From NCBI GenBank assembly GCA_026224775.1, contig JAMFRP010000051.1, positions 1 to 64,000 on the forward strand: 64,000 bases of DNA, written 5' to 3'. This document shows positions 26,348 through 35,394 of the stretch, in pieces. Position numbers and translations under genes: made by a program. The notes under the pieces are model-generated. The model ran no database searches. It had not been told where the DNA came from and worked only from the letters and a program-made list of their open reading frames with translations. Position 1 is the stretch's first letter, and every line of letters starts with the position of its first letter. The stretch comes from Bacteroidota bacterium (GTDB lineage: Bacteria; Bacteroidota; Bacteroidia; Sphingobacteriales; Sphingobacteriaceae).

Positions 26348-26789
26348 TGTTTTTGTAGATTGATTAATTGTTGTTTGATTTTAGAGTACAAAACGTATAC
26401 CGTTGTTACAATTTGGCCGCTAAATGCCATATTGGCAAGGTATTAACTGCTTTGCCGGATAAATATAGTTAAATGGATTGATTAACAGCTAATCAATAGG
26501 TTACCGGCAGATTCAAATTTCGGGAATTAAAACGGGATTTGTGCTGACAGTGTTTTGTCAGTAGAGGAGATTGGCACAGAGGCCAGTCCGCATGTTTCGA
26601 GCGCCTCAGCACGCACTTTTTTGCTCTCACAGGTATCCGCTTGTGGTACATGATTGAGTTGTAAATAACATAAAACCGCAAACGGGATGCTTACGGCAGC
26701 AAGGCTTTAGGTAAAATAAATATTACACAGTTTAGGCATCGATTGTTATATAGATACCTTATAATTGAATATTATTAAATAATTTACTT
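26348..26789. other. 442-base spacer, no clear gene
   Basis: A hairpin ctgaca-gtgtt-ttgtcag lies near 26542-26558. A short minus-strand frame (26493-26681) has no start context or family likeness and is not called. It may hold an untranslated RNA or only the promoter of the small gene that follows. Confidence 0.3.
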
Positions 26790-26942
26790 ATGAAAGCAAT
26801 GAAAATCTTGGTAGCATTAATGCTAATGGTATTTAGTTATGGTGCGGTTAACGCGCAGGTTCATCACGTTAGAAAAAGACATTACAAAAAACGTCACGTA
26901 ATTGTTAAGCGTCACGTGGTGGTTGTTAAACATCACAGGTAA
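26790..26942 (+). CDS. Tiny secreted His/Lys/Arg/Val-rich protein
   Basis: 50 residues. A clear signal peptide (MKAMKILVALMLMVFS, ending VNAQ) is followed by a mature part of about 27 residues made almost wholly of His, Lys, Arg, Val and Tyr (HHVRKRHYKKRHVIVKRHVV). A strong terminator follows directly, so it is a real transcription unit. Such composition suits metal or polyanion binding, but the role is not known to me. Confidence 0.7.
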   Translation: MKAMKILVALMLMVFSYGAVNAQVHHVRKRHYKKRHVIVKRHVVVVKHHR

Positions 26943-26943
26943 T

Positions 26944-26980
26944 AACAAAGGCCGGCTAATCACCGGCCTTTGTTATTTAT
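26944..26980 (+). terminator. Intrinsic terminator
   Basis: Perfect 12-bp stem aacaaaggccgg / ccggcctttgtt, loop of seven, then an AT-rich tail. Confidence 0.85.
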
Positions 26981-27121
26981 TCTAAACGGCAAAAAATTGC
27001 TCGCACTTAAATAAATTATGTGCAATGGGCTTTGCCTTGCAGTAGCGGGGAAGTCTAGTGGTACGGTGAAAATACCACAGGCAAACAAAACCATGATCCT
27101 AAATTTTCTTAAATTCGGGAT

Positions 27122-27822
27122 ATGAAAAACATCCTGCTTGCCAGCACCTCTGCCGTGTTTGGTGAAGACTACCTGGCGTATCTTAAATCAAACATTGTCG
27201 ATCTGTTTAACGGGATCGACGAAATTATTTTTGTTCCCTTTGCGCGCCCGGGTGGTATCTCGCATGATGATTATACTAAAAGGGTTTCAGATGCTTTTTC
27301 TGATATAGATATTCGTGTAATCGGGCTTCATACATTCGGGGATCCAGCGGCGGCTGTTCGCAAAGCAAAAGGTTTTTTTACCGGTGGCGGTAATACTTTT
27401 CTATTGGTAAAAACCTTGCACGAACTGAATTTGATGAATGTATTGAAGGAGGCTGTGGAAGAAGGCGCGCCGTACCTTGGTACAAGTGCGGGTAGTAATA
27501 TAGGCGGACTAACGATGCATACTACCAATGATATGCCCATTGTTTTGCCGCCAAGCTTAATACTATGGGGCTTGTTCCATTTAACCTCAACCCGCATTAT
27601 CTTGACCCCGATCCTGATTCGAAGCATAATGGCGAAACAAGGGAAACCCGAATTAAGGAATTTCATACACAGCATGCCATACCAGTAATTGGATTACGGG
27701 AAGGCAGCTGGATCAGGGTACAAGGCGAAACCATCACCACCGAAGGTTTATTTAGTTCAAGGATATTTGAACAAGGTAAGGATGCCTATGAAATTGCTCC
27801 CGGCAACCGGTTATTATTCTAA
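27122..27822 (+). pseudogene. pepE: Dipeptidase E with a single-base frameshift
   Basis: Peptidase E hydrolyses Asp-X dipeptides using a Ser nucleophile. The first part carries GGNTFLLVK and the nucleophile motif GTSAGSN, then NDMPIVLPPS. The matching second part (TMGLVPFNLNPHYLDPDP, RIKEF, VIGLREGSWI, EIAPGNRLLF) is in another frame. Family alignment suggests the lost base is one A in the agcttaat stretch near 27555-27560. The conserved NPH His is in the second frame, so neither half alone has all catalytic residues. Joined length would be about 233 residues, normal for the family. Could be decay, a sequencing error or, less likely, recoding. Confidence 0.85.
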
Positions 27823-28105
27823 AGTCTTGTTTTTTTAACGGCAAAAATAAAAAAGTTCTTTAGCCCGATTAGGAGCGCGATGGTAACTCTTAAACGATTG
27901 TGCTTGCTGTACAGAGCCGGGATCTGAACGCAAACTGAAGATTTTTTGATCTTCGTAATAGATGCTTTTAAATAAATTCCTATGGGCGGTACCTAATCTT
28001 TCGTCATGAATACCGAGAGAATAAATAGTATGCTATAATTTAACGGTTTCATGGCTTAAAATTTAGAAAGTGGACTACTTCTTATTTATAGTATAGCTAC
28101 TCTGC

Positions 28106-30478
28106 TTATTTGGTAACATACAGGGCATTTCCTGCAATCAGGTTATCAGCCGAAGCTTCTATTTTGATAGATCCGGGCTTATCTCCTGCTTTAAGTAATA
28201 TTGTAGCAATACCAGCTTCGGCATTAATTGATTGTTTGCCAATAAGCTCACCATTACCTTTAACCGAAAACTTTATGATATTACTGGCATCAGGTATCAC
28301 GATTCCGTTAGTGTCTGTAACATAGGCATGAATAAATATTACATCATTTTTACCTGCAACAAGATTTTTGCCGCTCAAATCTGCCTGGATATGTATTTTA
28401 AATGCACTACCTGGTGTTGATATGGTATTGACAGCAACCTTTTTACCTTTTATATAACCAATTGCAGTTAATTTACCGGGTATATATGCTGCCGGATTAA
28501 AGGTAAATGGCGGATGTAATAAATTATGAGAGAACGAATCCGTATCTGGCTTTTGAATACCCAGAGATTTCCCGTTAAGGAATAATTCCACTTCATCGCA
28601 ATTACTAAATACTTTTACAGTTTTTTGTTTAGCATCGTTCCAATAATTTGCAATAAATACCATTGGTTTTCCAAATCCATTCGCATCGGTAGCTGATTGG
28701 TATTGGCTTTGGTAAAAATAAAAACTGAATTTAGGCAGCCTGAAGATATCCATTATACCGGAGGTTTCCAGATCAGCCGCATACCCTCTTTTATAATCAA
28801 ACATTAACCAATTGGCATCACCAACGCCCGGGCCATATAAATTATCATTATGTGATTCCTGAAAGTTTAACGTCTGTTGTAACATTCGCTGTTGCCCATC
28901 TGTTCTTAATTGTCTTGAACTGCGCTCCTCGCTCTTTAAACCCGCATATTCCTTTTGATTAAATCCAGCATTTTGGGCATAATATTCCCAATCGCCATAT
29001 TCTGCAAGTAACAGTGGTTTAGGATGATTGTATCCTTTAAAGTAATCCGGTGCATTTGAATGCTGGCGGGCAGGGTTGAACACATCATAAGCATAGTCCA
29101 TCCATCCCGAGCTAAAAACACCTTTAAAAGGCAGTTCAGTATGTACAATTTTATTTGCAGTATCCATGTAATCCTTGCTCATATTGGTTTCATTTAATGC
29201 CGCCTCCCATAAAACAATAGCAGCATGATTACGGTCGCGATGGATCATATCCCGGATATTTTGAAAACTATTTTCCTGAAATTGCTGGTTGCCAAAAAAC
29301 TGCCAGCCCGGTATGGCATCCATTACCATTATACCCAATTCGTCGCAGGCATCTAAAAAAGCCGGCGAAGGGGGATAATGGGAACATCTTACAAAATTAA
29401 ATCCGGCGCTTTTAATTTTCCAGGCATCACGGTATTGCGCATTATCTGATAAAGCATAACCTATGTATGGGTACTCCTGATGGCGATTGGTACCTACTAT
29501 ATTTAACTTCGTTCCGTTTAAATAAAAGCCCCCTGCTACAAATTTTACTGTTTTTATGCCCGTATTTAAAGTCACCTCATCCGTTTCTTCTGCATTTTTA
29601 AATACCTGTACTTTAATATGATACAAATATGGTTGGGATGGTGACCATAACCGAGGATTGGTAATTGTAAGCGATTGAGTAAATATGCCGTGCTTTTTAG
29701 CTGCAATTAATTGTTTGCCGGATGCTGATGTTGCTACTACTTTTCCATCACTTGTAAATAAGGTTGCTTTTACCCATGATTCTTTTCCAGTAGTATAATC
29801 ATTATTTATTTCGGTTTTAACAACAACTTTTGCATTTGTAGTGCTTACATCTTCATCATGAATAAGCACCCCACCTCCTGCCAAATGATTGGCTTGAACG
29901 GCGTTACTTATATATAGTTTATCTTTTATAATTAACCATGCATTTCGATAGATTCCGCCATAATAATTAAAATCCAGATCCTTTATTGGTTTACCCGGTG
30001 GGATAACGGGATTGTCCTGATTGTTTAATTTTACGAGGATACAATTCTGCTGTCCGATTTTTACAATATTGGATACATCAATATAAAAAGGAAGAAAACC
30101 ACCCAAATGCTTATAGATATGTTTACCATTTAAATAAACATCGGCCTCGTGCATAGCGGCATCAAACTGAATAGCGATATGTTTATTCTTACTTTGAGGC
30201 GAAACAGTAAAAAACTTACGGTAAAAGCATGTGCCCTGCCATTGTTCATTAACTTTACTTACTGGTTCAATATTGGACGTATGAGGTAATGATACTTTTT
30301 CCCAATTAATATCAGTTACTTGAGCGTTGCTTAAAACTTGCCCGCAATTAACAGTATCAATATCTTTTACAAATGCCCAATCAGCATTAAAATTTTTAAC
30401 AGAAGGAAGATTAGTTTGTGCTTTAACTTGTAATGTACCAGCGATTATAAGCAAAAAGTAAAATGGATATTTTTTCAT
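28106..30478 (-). CDS. Glycoside hydrolase family 2, probable beta-galactosidase
   Basis: 790 residues with a signal peptide (ending VKAQ). Domains in order: jelly-roll sugar-binding domain, immunoglobulin-like domain, TIM barrel, then C-terminal Ig-like domains (DUF4982 type and an invasin-like one). The acid/base is Glu430 in WEAALNE and the nucleophile is Glu493 in LLAEYGDW. NFVRCSHYPPSPAFLDACDE is typical of GH2. It lies with three GH53 genes and SusCD, which suggests it takes galactose off galacto-oligosaccharides. Confidence 0.92.
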   Translation of the reverse strand: MKKYPFYFLLIIAGTLQVKAQTNLPSVKNFNADWAFVKDIDTVNCGQVLSNAQVTDINWEKVSLPHTSNIEPVSKVNEQWQGTCFYRKFFTVSPQSKNKHIAIQFDAAMHEADVYLNGKHIYKHLGGFLPFYIDVSNIVKIGQQNCILVKLNNQDNPVIPPGKPIKDLDFNYYGGIYRNAWLIIKDKLYISNAVQANHLAGGGVLIHDEDVSTTNAKVVVKTEINNDYTTGKESWVKATLFTSDGKVVATSASGKQLIAAKKHGIFTQSLTITNPRLWSPSQPYLYHIKVQVFKNAEETDEVTLNTGIKTVKFVAGGFYLNGTKLNIVGTNRHQEYPYIGYALSDNAQYRDAWKIKSAGFNFVRCSHYPPSPAFLDACDELGIMVMDAIPGWQFFGNQQFQENSFQNIRDMIHRDRNHAAIVLWEAALNETNMSKDYMDTANKIVHTELPFKGVFSSGWMDYAYDVFNPARQHSNAPDYFKGYNHPKPLLLAEYGDWEYYAQNAGFNQKEYAGLKSEERSSRQLRTDGQQRMLQQTLNFQESHNDNLYGPGVGDANWLMFDYKRGYAADLETSGIMDIFRLPKFSFYFYQSQYQSATDANGFGKPMVFIANYWNDAKQKTVKVFSNCDEVELFLNGKSLGIQKPDTDSFSHNLLHPPFTFNPAAYIPGKLTAIGYIKGKKVAVNTISTPGSAFKIHIQADLSGKNLVAGKNDVIFIHAYVTDTNGIVIPDASNIIKFSVKGNGELIGKQSINAEAGIATILLKAGDKPGSIKIEASADNLIAGNALYVTK

Positions 30479-30556
30479 TTATAAGAATTAAACAACAGAT
30501 TCATCGCCTATAAACAATGCACTGTTAACATATTTATTTTAAAGGTTACAGGGGCT

Positions 30557-31585
30557 TTATTGAGTGATATTATACTTTTTACTGATTTCGGAATAAGCTT
30601 TCATATACTCATTCGCATTACCTTTTTTATCAAATGTCGCTTCGCCATAACTAAGGGGTTCCCATATAAAGGTACCTTTCATTTTATTCCCCGGCAGGGA
30701 AAACTCAATATCATTTACAGCCTGTTTGTGTTGCGAGTATTCAACAACAATAACATTTTGTTTATAGCGGTGGTTTAAGTCTGCAAGGTTTCTGCTTAAG
30801 CTATCCGGTGGGCCATGCCATTCTGGGTAATAGGACTCTCCTATAATATCAAATTTCACATCGCGCTTTAACATATTATCCAAAAAATACCTCGATTCAG
30901 CATTTTCTCCACCACAAGCAATGTGCAGCATTATTTGAATTGATTTATCTACATCTTTTACTCCTTGTACACCTGCTTTTAAAAAAGCGGCAAGGGTATC
31001 TAAATGCTTCAATCTACCATCGGGCCATAGCATACCATGGCTTATTTCGTTGCCAACCTGTACCATATCGGGCAATGTACCTTGTTGTTTTAGCGCCAGC
31101 AATGTGCTTTTTGTAAAGGCTCTTAATGAGTCCTGTAGCTGCTGATAATTTGCCGATTCCCAGGCCTTGGGCTTATACTGTTTGCCGGGATCGGCCCAGT
31201 TATCGCTGTAATGAAAATCAAGCAAAAAGCCCATACCCGCAGCCTTAATACGTAAGGCCATTTTCTTTGTATTTTCCAAATCGCAATAACCTTTCTTAGA
31301 GTATCCGCTATCTGCTGAAGGATTATTAAATATCCGCAGTCTTATATAATTAAATCCATGGTCTTTAAGTATCTGTATAGGATCTTTCTGAATACCGTTA
31401 TCATAAAATTTATGACCTTCGGCCTCCAACTCCGGAAGAAAAGAAATATCAGCCCCCAATATTTTATCAAAGTGAATATGCTTTTTAGCCGGTGATGGCT
31501 TAAATGCAAATAGTGCATGCATTGTAAGTGTAATAACTGCTATTCCGACTGCAATTTTTACATTCTGTACGATTCCCTTTTTCAT
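30557..31585 (-). CDS. Arabinogalactan endo-beta-1,4-galactanase (GH53), copy 1
   Basis: 342 residues from the ATG at 31585 (an earlier in-frame ATG at 31627 adds 14 residues before the signal). It has an N-terminal hydrophobic helix without a lipobox, unlike the other two copies, so it is probably secreted into the periplasm. GH53 marks are LGADISFLPELEAEGHKFYDNG, DFHYSDNWADPGKQ, the acid/base Glu in VQVGNEISHG and the nucleophile Glu in VVEYSQH. It cuts beta-1,4-galactan side chains of pectin. Most divergent of three tandem paralogues. Confidence 0.93.
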   Translation of the reverse strand: MKKGIVQNVKIAVGIAVITLTMHALFAFKPSPAKKHIHFDKILGADISFLPELEAEGHKFYDNGIQKDPIQILKDHGFNYIRLRIFNNPSADSGYSKKGYCDLENTKKMALRIKAAGMGFLLDFHYSDNWADPGKQYKPKAWESANYQQLQDSLRAFTKSTLLALKQQGTLPDMVQVGNEISHGMLWPDGRLKHLDTLAAFLKAGVQGVKDVDKSIQIMLHIACGGENAESRYFLDNMLKRDVKFDIIGESYYPEWHGPPDSLSRNLADLNHRYKQNVIVVEYSQHKQAVNDIEFSLPGNKMKGTFIWEPLSYGEATFDKKGNANEYMKAYSEISKKYNITQ

Positions 31586-31651
31586 GTATGATATTAATTT
31601 ATAGAACAAGTATGCGACCCACAACATATCGCATACTTGTTTTTTTATTTA

Positions 31652-32719
31652 TTAATGTGCAAAAGCATTCATGGCTGCGGTTGGCTTACCTGTGGCATCA
31701 AACGCGCCCATAGTGTACCCTTGCCAGCTATTGTAAGCTTCGGGCTCCCAGTAAAACAAGCCTAAACCATTACCGCCAGATACCGATTTAACTTTAGCTA
31801 TCAAATCGGTTAAAAAAGCATTACAGGTAGTAGGTGCTGTAACATCCATGCCTGCTTCACATATCATTACCTGCTTGCCGTATCTCGAAACCATATCGTT
31901 CATATTGGTTAAACACTCACTATCAATTGTTGACCAATTACTTGTTGTGGGATATATAGAAAATCCGCAGATATCCCATTTAGCACCATAGGTTTTAAGT
32001 CCATCAAATATCCACCGGGTAGTGGTATTGTTGAACCCATTGGCCACATGTACAATAACTTTAGCTGATGGGAATACCGCTTTAACCGCATTATATCCGT
32101 TTAATACCATGCTTGCAAAGGTTTGAAAGTTAGTAGCTGATACCGAGGCCCTCCCATCCTGCCAAAGCATCCCGTCGCTGGTTTCGTTACCTACCTGCAC
32201 CCATGTTGGTGTTATTCCGTTTGATTTTAACGTATTTAACGCTCCATAAGTGTAGCTATAAACTGTACTTATTAAAGTACTGGTACTGTAGCTGGTCCAT
32301 GCAGCCGGTTTTGTTTGATCGCCCGGATCTGCCCAGGTATCGCTATAATGAAAATCGATCAGGATACTCATTCCGGCGGCGGCGGCCCTTTTCGCTTTTG
32401 CCACTACATCTGTTATGTTATTCCATCCGGCAGATGGGTTAACCCAAACACGTAGTCTGATAGAATTGATGCCTAAACCTTTCAAGATAGTGAATAGATC
32501 CTGTTGTGTACCACTGCTATTGTAGAACTTGTAATTTGACGCTTCCATTTGTGTAATCCAGCTCACATCAGATCCATAGGCAAATGATGTACTGGTAGCA
32601 AATGAAGACGTAGCCGTTACTGGCTTAACTAAAGTAAGTTGTTTTTGAGCAGCATCTTTTGTACAACTTAAGCCCAAACAAAGCCATAAAGCCGATGAAA
32701 GAATGATAGTTTTTTTCAT
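31652..32719 (-). CDS. Arabinogalactan endo-beta-1,4-galactanase (GH53), copy 2
   Basis: 355 residues, lipobox LGLSC, so probably surface or outer-membrane anchored. GSDVSWITQMEASNYKFYNSSG, DFHYSDTWADPGDQTKPAAW, VQVGNETSDGML (acid/base Glu) and MICEAGMD (nucleophile Glu) are all present. Much closer to copy 3 than to copy 1, consistent with a later tandem duplication. Confidence 0.95.
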   Translation of the reverse strand: MKKTIILSSALWLCLGLSCTKDAAQKQLTLVKPVTATSSFATSTSFAYGSDVSWITQMEASNYKFYNSSGTQQDLFTILKGLGINSIRLRVWVNPSAGWNNITDVVAKAKRAAAAGMSILIDFHYSDTWADPGDQTKPAAWTSYSTSTLISTVYSYTYGALNTLKSNGITPTWVQVGNETSDGMLWQDGRASVSATNFQTFASMVLNGYNAVKAVFPSAKVIVHVANGFNNTTTRWIFDGLKTYGAKWDICGFSIYPTTSNWSTIDSECLTNMNDMVSRYGKQVMICEAGMDVTAPTTCNAFLTDLIAKVKSVSGGNGLGLFYWEPEAYNSWQGYTMGAFDATGKPTAAMNAFAH

Positions 32720-32767
32720 AATATTAGTTTATTGGTTAGTAAATTGTGGCTATTTTGTATGCAGCAT

Positions 32768-33811
32768 TCAGTTCGCGAAAGCATCCAGTGCAGCGGTTGG
32801 CTTGCCTGTATTATCAAAAGCCCCTAATCCATAACTCATCCAATTGTAAGCTTCAGGTTCCCAATAAAAAACACCCAAACCATTATTATTGCTAACCGAC
32901 CTTGTTTTACTAATAAGATCTGTTAAAAAAGCTTTGGCTGTTGATGCATCTGATGCACTAAAGCCCGATTCACATATCATTACCGGCGTACCGTAACGCG
33001 AAACCATATCATTCATATTTGCCAGGCACTCTGTGTTATAGGTTTGCCAGTTAGTTGCTGTTGGATAAAGCGACATACCAATAATGTCCCACTTGGCACC
33101 ATTGCTCTTAAGGCCGTCAAACAGCCAGCGGAATGTGGTGTTATCATATCCGTTTGCCAGGTGTACAATAACTTTAGTTGTGCTGCTTGCATCTTTTACA
33201 CCCTGATATCCTGCTGCTATTAATTTGGCAAAATTTGCCATGTTTGTAGATGCGCGGCCATCCTCCCATAACATGCCGTCGCTTGTTTCATTACCAACTT
33301 GTACCCAGGTTGGTGTAATTCCATTTAACTTTAAAGTATCAATTACTGCTTTTGTATAATCATGAACGGCGGTGACCAATGTATTAAAGTCCATATTTGC
33401 CCATGCGACCGGCTTTGTTTGGTCACCGGGATCAGCCCAGGTATCACTATAATGAAAATCTATCAATATCTTCATGCCAAGTGCTGTGGCTCTTTTTGCC
33501 TTAGTTACCATATCCGCGGTATTACACCACCCACCAGTCGGATTAACCCAAACCCGCAGCCTTATGGCATTCATACCTTTATCTTTTAGTATTTGTATAC
33601 AATCCTGTTGTGTGCCACTGTTATTGTAAAACTTATAACCCGATGCTTCCATTTGGGTGAGCCAGCTTACATCAGCTCCTTTTGCAAAAGAAGTATCCTT
33701 ATTTACTACAGTAACTGATGTATTATTACTGGTAGTTTTAGTACTATCTCCTTTTTTACACCCTACGCTACAAACCAAAATGACACCTAAAAAACCGATT
33801 ATATTTTTCAT
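32768..33811 (-). CDS. Arabinogalactan endo-beta-1,4-galactanase (GH53), copy 3
   Basis: 347 residues, lipobox SVGC. GADVSWLTQMEASGYKFYNNSG, DFHYSDTWADPGDQTKP, VQVGNETSDGMLWEDG and MICESGFS mark an intact GH53 enzyme. Placed directly downstream of susD. As the surface lipoprotein nearest the SusCD genes it may make the first cuts in galactan. Confidence 0.95.
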   Translation of the reverse strand: MKNIIGFLGVILVCSVGCKKGDSTKTTSNNTSVTVVNKDTSFAKGADVSWLTQMEASGYKFYNNSGTQQDCIQILKDKGMNAIRLRVWVNPTGGWCNTADMVTKAKRATALGMKILIDFHYSDTWADPGDQTKPVAWANMDFNTLVTAVHDYTKAVIDTLKLNGITPTWVQVGNETSDGMLWEDGRASTNMANFAKLIAAGYQGVKDASSTTKVIVHLANGYDNTTFRWLFDGLKSNGAKWDIIGMSLYPTATNWQTYNTECLANMNDMVSRYGTPVMICESGFSASDASTAKAFLTDLISKTRSVSNNNGLGVFYWEPEAYNWMSYGLGAFDNTGKPTAALDAFAN

Positions 33812-33870
33812 TATAATATTAAAAGTAAAGTAACCATCAGCCGATATACTGGCTGATGGTTGGATATATA

Positions 33871-35376
33871 TTAATAACCAGGGGTTTGAGTAAGGGCTTT
33901 ATTGCCTGCAACAAGTTCAAAGGTTGGTACCGGGAACAAGTAAGGGGCTGTAGTTTTATTAACTGTAGTAAGCGCCTGGGTATATTGCCCGTGCCTTACC
34001 AGATCCATGCGGCGTTCCCCTTCAAAATAGGTTTCCCAGCTTTCTTCTTTCAGTAACCAAAGATCAAAAGTATTCTTATCGGTAGTTTGGGCCGCCGGAA
34101 CCGGACCTAAACCACCATGAGCTGCTCTAACCTGGTTAACAAAACCAATAGCTTCGGCGGTAGGGCCACTGTTTTGATTAATAGCCTCAGCAAGATATAA
34201 CAGTACTTCTCCTAAACGAGCTTTAGGTATATCATTTCCCTGATAAGATCCTACATTACCACCCTGATCGGGGTATTTAGCAATCACAGCGCCTGGAAGA
34301 CCGGAAGCCTGGTTGGTTATACCACCACTTTTATTGGTATAGCTCGCAATCAAAGGATTCCTTCTTTTGTCGGCAGGATCAAACGAATTGTAGAATGCCC
34401 ATGTTACAGAATATGGTGCGACAATACTCGGCGCATAAGAAGCCGTCACCTTATCGCCCGGATAATCAGACGGGTAAGTATAAAAATCCCATGGATTGAA
34501 ACTTCCGTGATTTTCTGCCCCATCCTGGTTGTCCATACAGGAAACCGCCCATATAGTTTCTGAATTTTGTTCGGTTGCTTCCTGGAACAAACTTGCGTAA
34601 TTGGTTACCAGCGTATAAGGTAATGCGATTATCTGCCGACCTACTTTTTCAGCATCGGTAAAATCTTTTTCGTTCATATAAGTCCGCATCAAAACGGTCA
34701 GTGCCAATCCCTGATTAAACCTGCCATATTCAGCTGGCGTCACCGGTAAGTTTGCCGCTGCGAAGGTCAGGTCACTAACGATGTCGGCAACGAAAGCAGC
34801 TCTTTCGGGGCGGGTCATATTACTTTCTGCAGAAGTACCGATTAAAGTGGGGTCTAAAATAACAGGAACAGGCCCATAACATTGCAATAAGAAATACATG
34901 TTCCAACCACGAGCCATTCTCGCCTCGGCAGTCAGCTCCGCTTTAGCGGTAGCGCTAATACTGGAATTAGCGATATCGGCTATAATTTGGGTGATCCGGG
35001 TTACCGTTCTAATTTTGGTAAACTGATCTTGCGCTACGCCGTAACTAGCCAGGAAAGCATAATTCGCTTCGCTGAACTGGGTATAAAAACCACCCCACAA
35101 TGTGTAAGTGTTAATGATGTCGGTACCATAATCAAACATTTGGATATCACCATATTCCGGGCTAAACCAATCACTTTGATAAGAACCATCCGCGTCTGTA
35201 TATCCCCATTTTGATTGAAACGGTTTATAAGCTTCTAAAACATAATTAGTAAAATCCGCCTCCGTTTTGGGATAATTAGTCGTTTGTAACGCGCCATATA
35301 ATTGAGGCTCTAATCCTTTTTTACAACCTGTTATGGCCATAAAAAACACACTTGTTAATAAGAATATCTTTTTCAT
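33871..35376 (-). CDS. SusD/RagB-family nutrient-binding lipoprotein
   Basis: 501 residues. Lipobox AITGC, so an outer-membrane lipoprotein facing outwards. The SusD fold is suggested by the N-terminal helices (DFTNYVLEAYKPFQSKWGY), AKAELTAEARMARGWNMYFLLQCYGPVPVI (the typical TPR region) and the C-terminal GEVLLYLAEAINQ and EGERRMDLVRHG motifs. Forms the lid on the SusC pore encoded upstream; the ligand is probably galacto-oligosaccharide, judged from the GH53 neighbours. Confidence 0.95.
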   Translation of the reverse strand: MKKIFLLTSVFFMAITGCKKGLEPQLYGALQTTNYPKTEADFTNYVLEAYKPFQSKWGYTDADGSYQSDWFSPEYGDIQMFDYGTDIINTYTLWGGFYTQFSEANYAFLASYGVAQDQFTKIRTVTRITQIIADIANSSISATAKAELTAEARMARGWNMYFLLQCYGPVPVILDPTLIGTSAESNMTRPERAAFVADIVSDLTFAAANLPVTPAEYGRFNQGLALTVLMRTYMNEKDFTDAEKVGRQIIALPYTLVTNYASLFQEATEQNSETIWAVSCMDNQDGAENHGSFNPWDFYTYPSDYPGDKVTASYAPSIVAPYSVTWAFYNSFDPADKRRNPLIASYTNKSGGITNQASGLPGAVIAKYPDQGGNVGSYQGNDIPKARLGEVLLYLAEAINQNSGPTAEAIGFVNQVRAAHGGLGPVPAAQTTDKNTFDLWLLKEESWETYFEGERRMDLVRHGQYTQALTTVNKTTAPYLFPVPTFELVAGNKALTQTPGY

Positions 35377-35394
35377 GCTAATTGTCTTTTTAAA

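Noticed and set aside
26493..26681. Minus-strand 62-codon frame in the spacer after lemA
   Set aside because: Basic, low-complexity product, no start context, no sign of conservation that I can see.
27823..28105. Remnant gene or tRNA-like piece (gagccgggatctgaac)
   Set aside because: No cloverleaf can be folded and no coding frame is kept; only a small gaagatttttt/gatcttc hairpin is seen.
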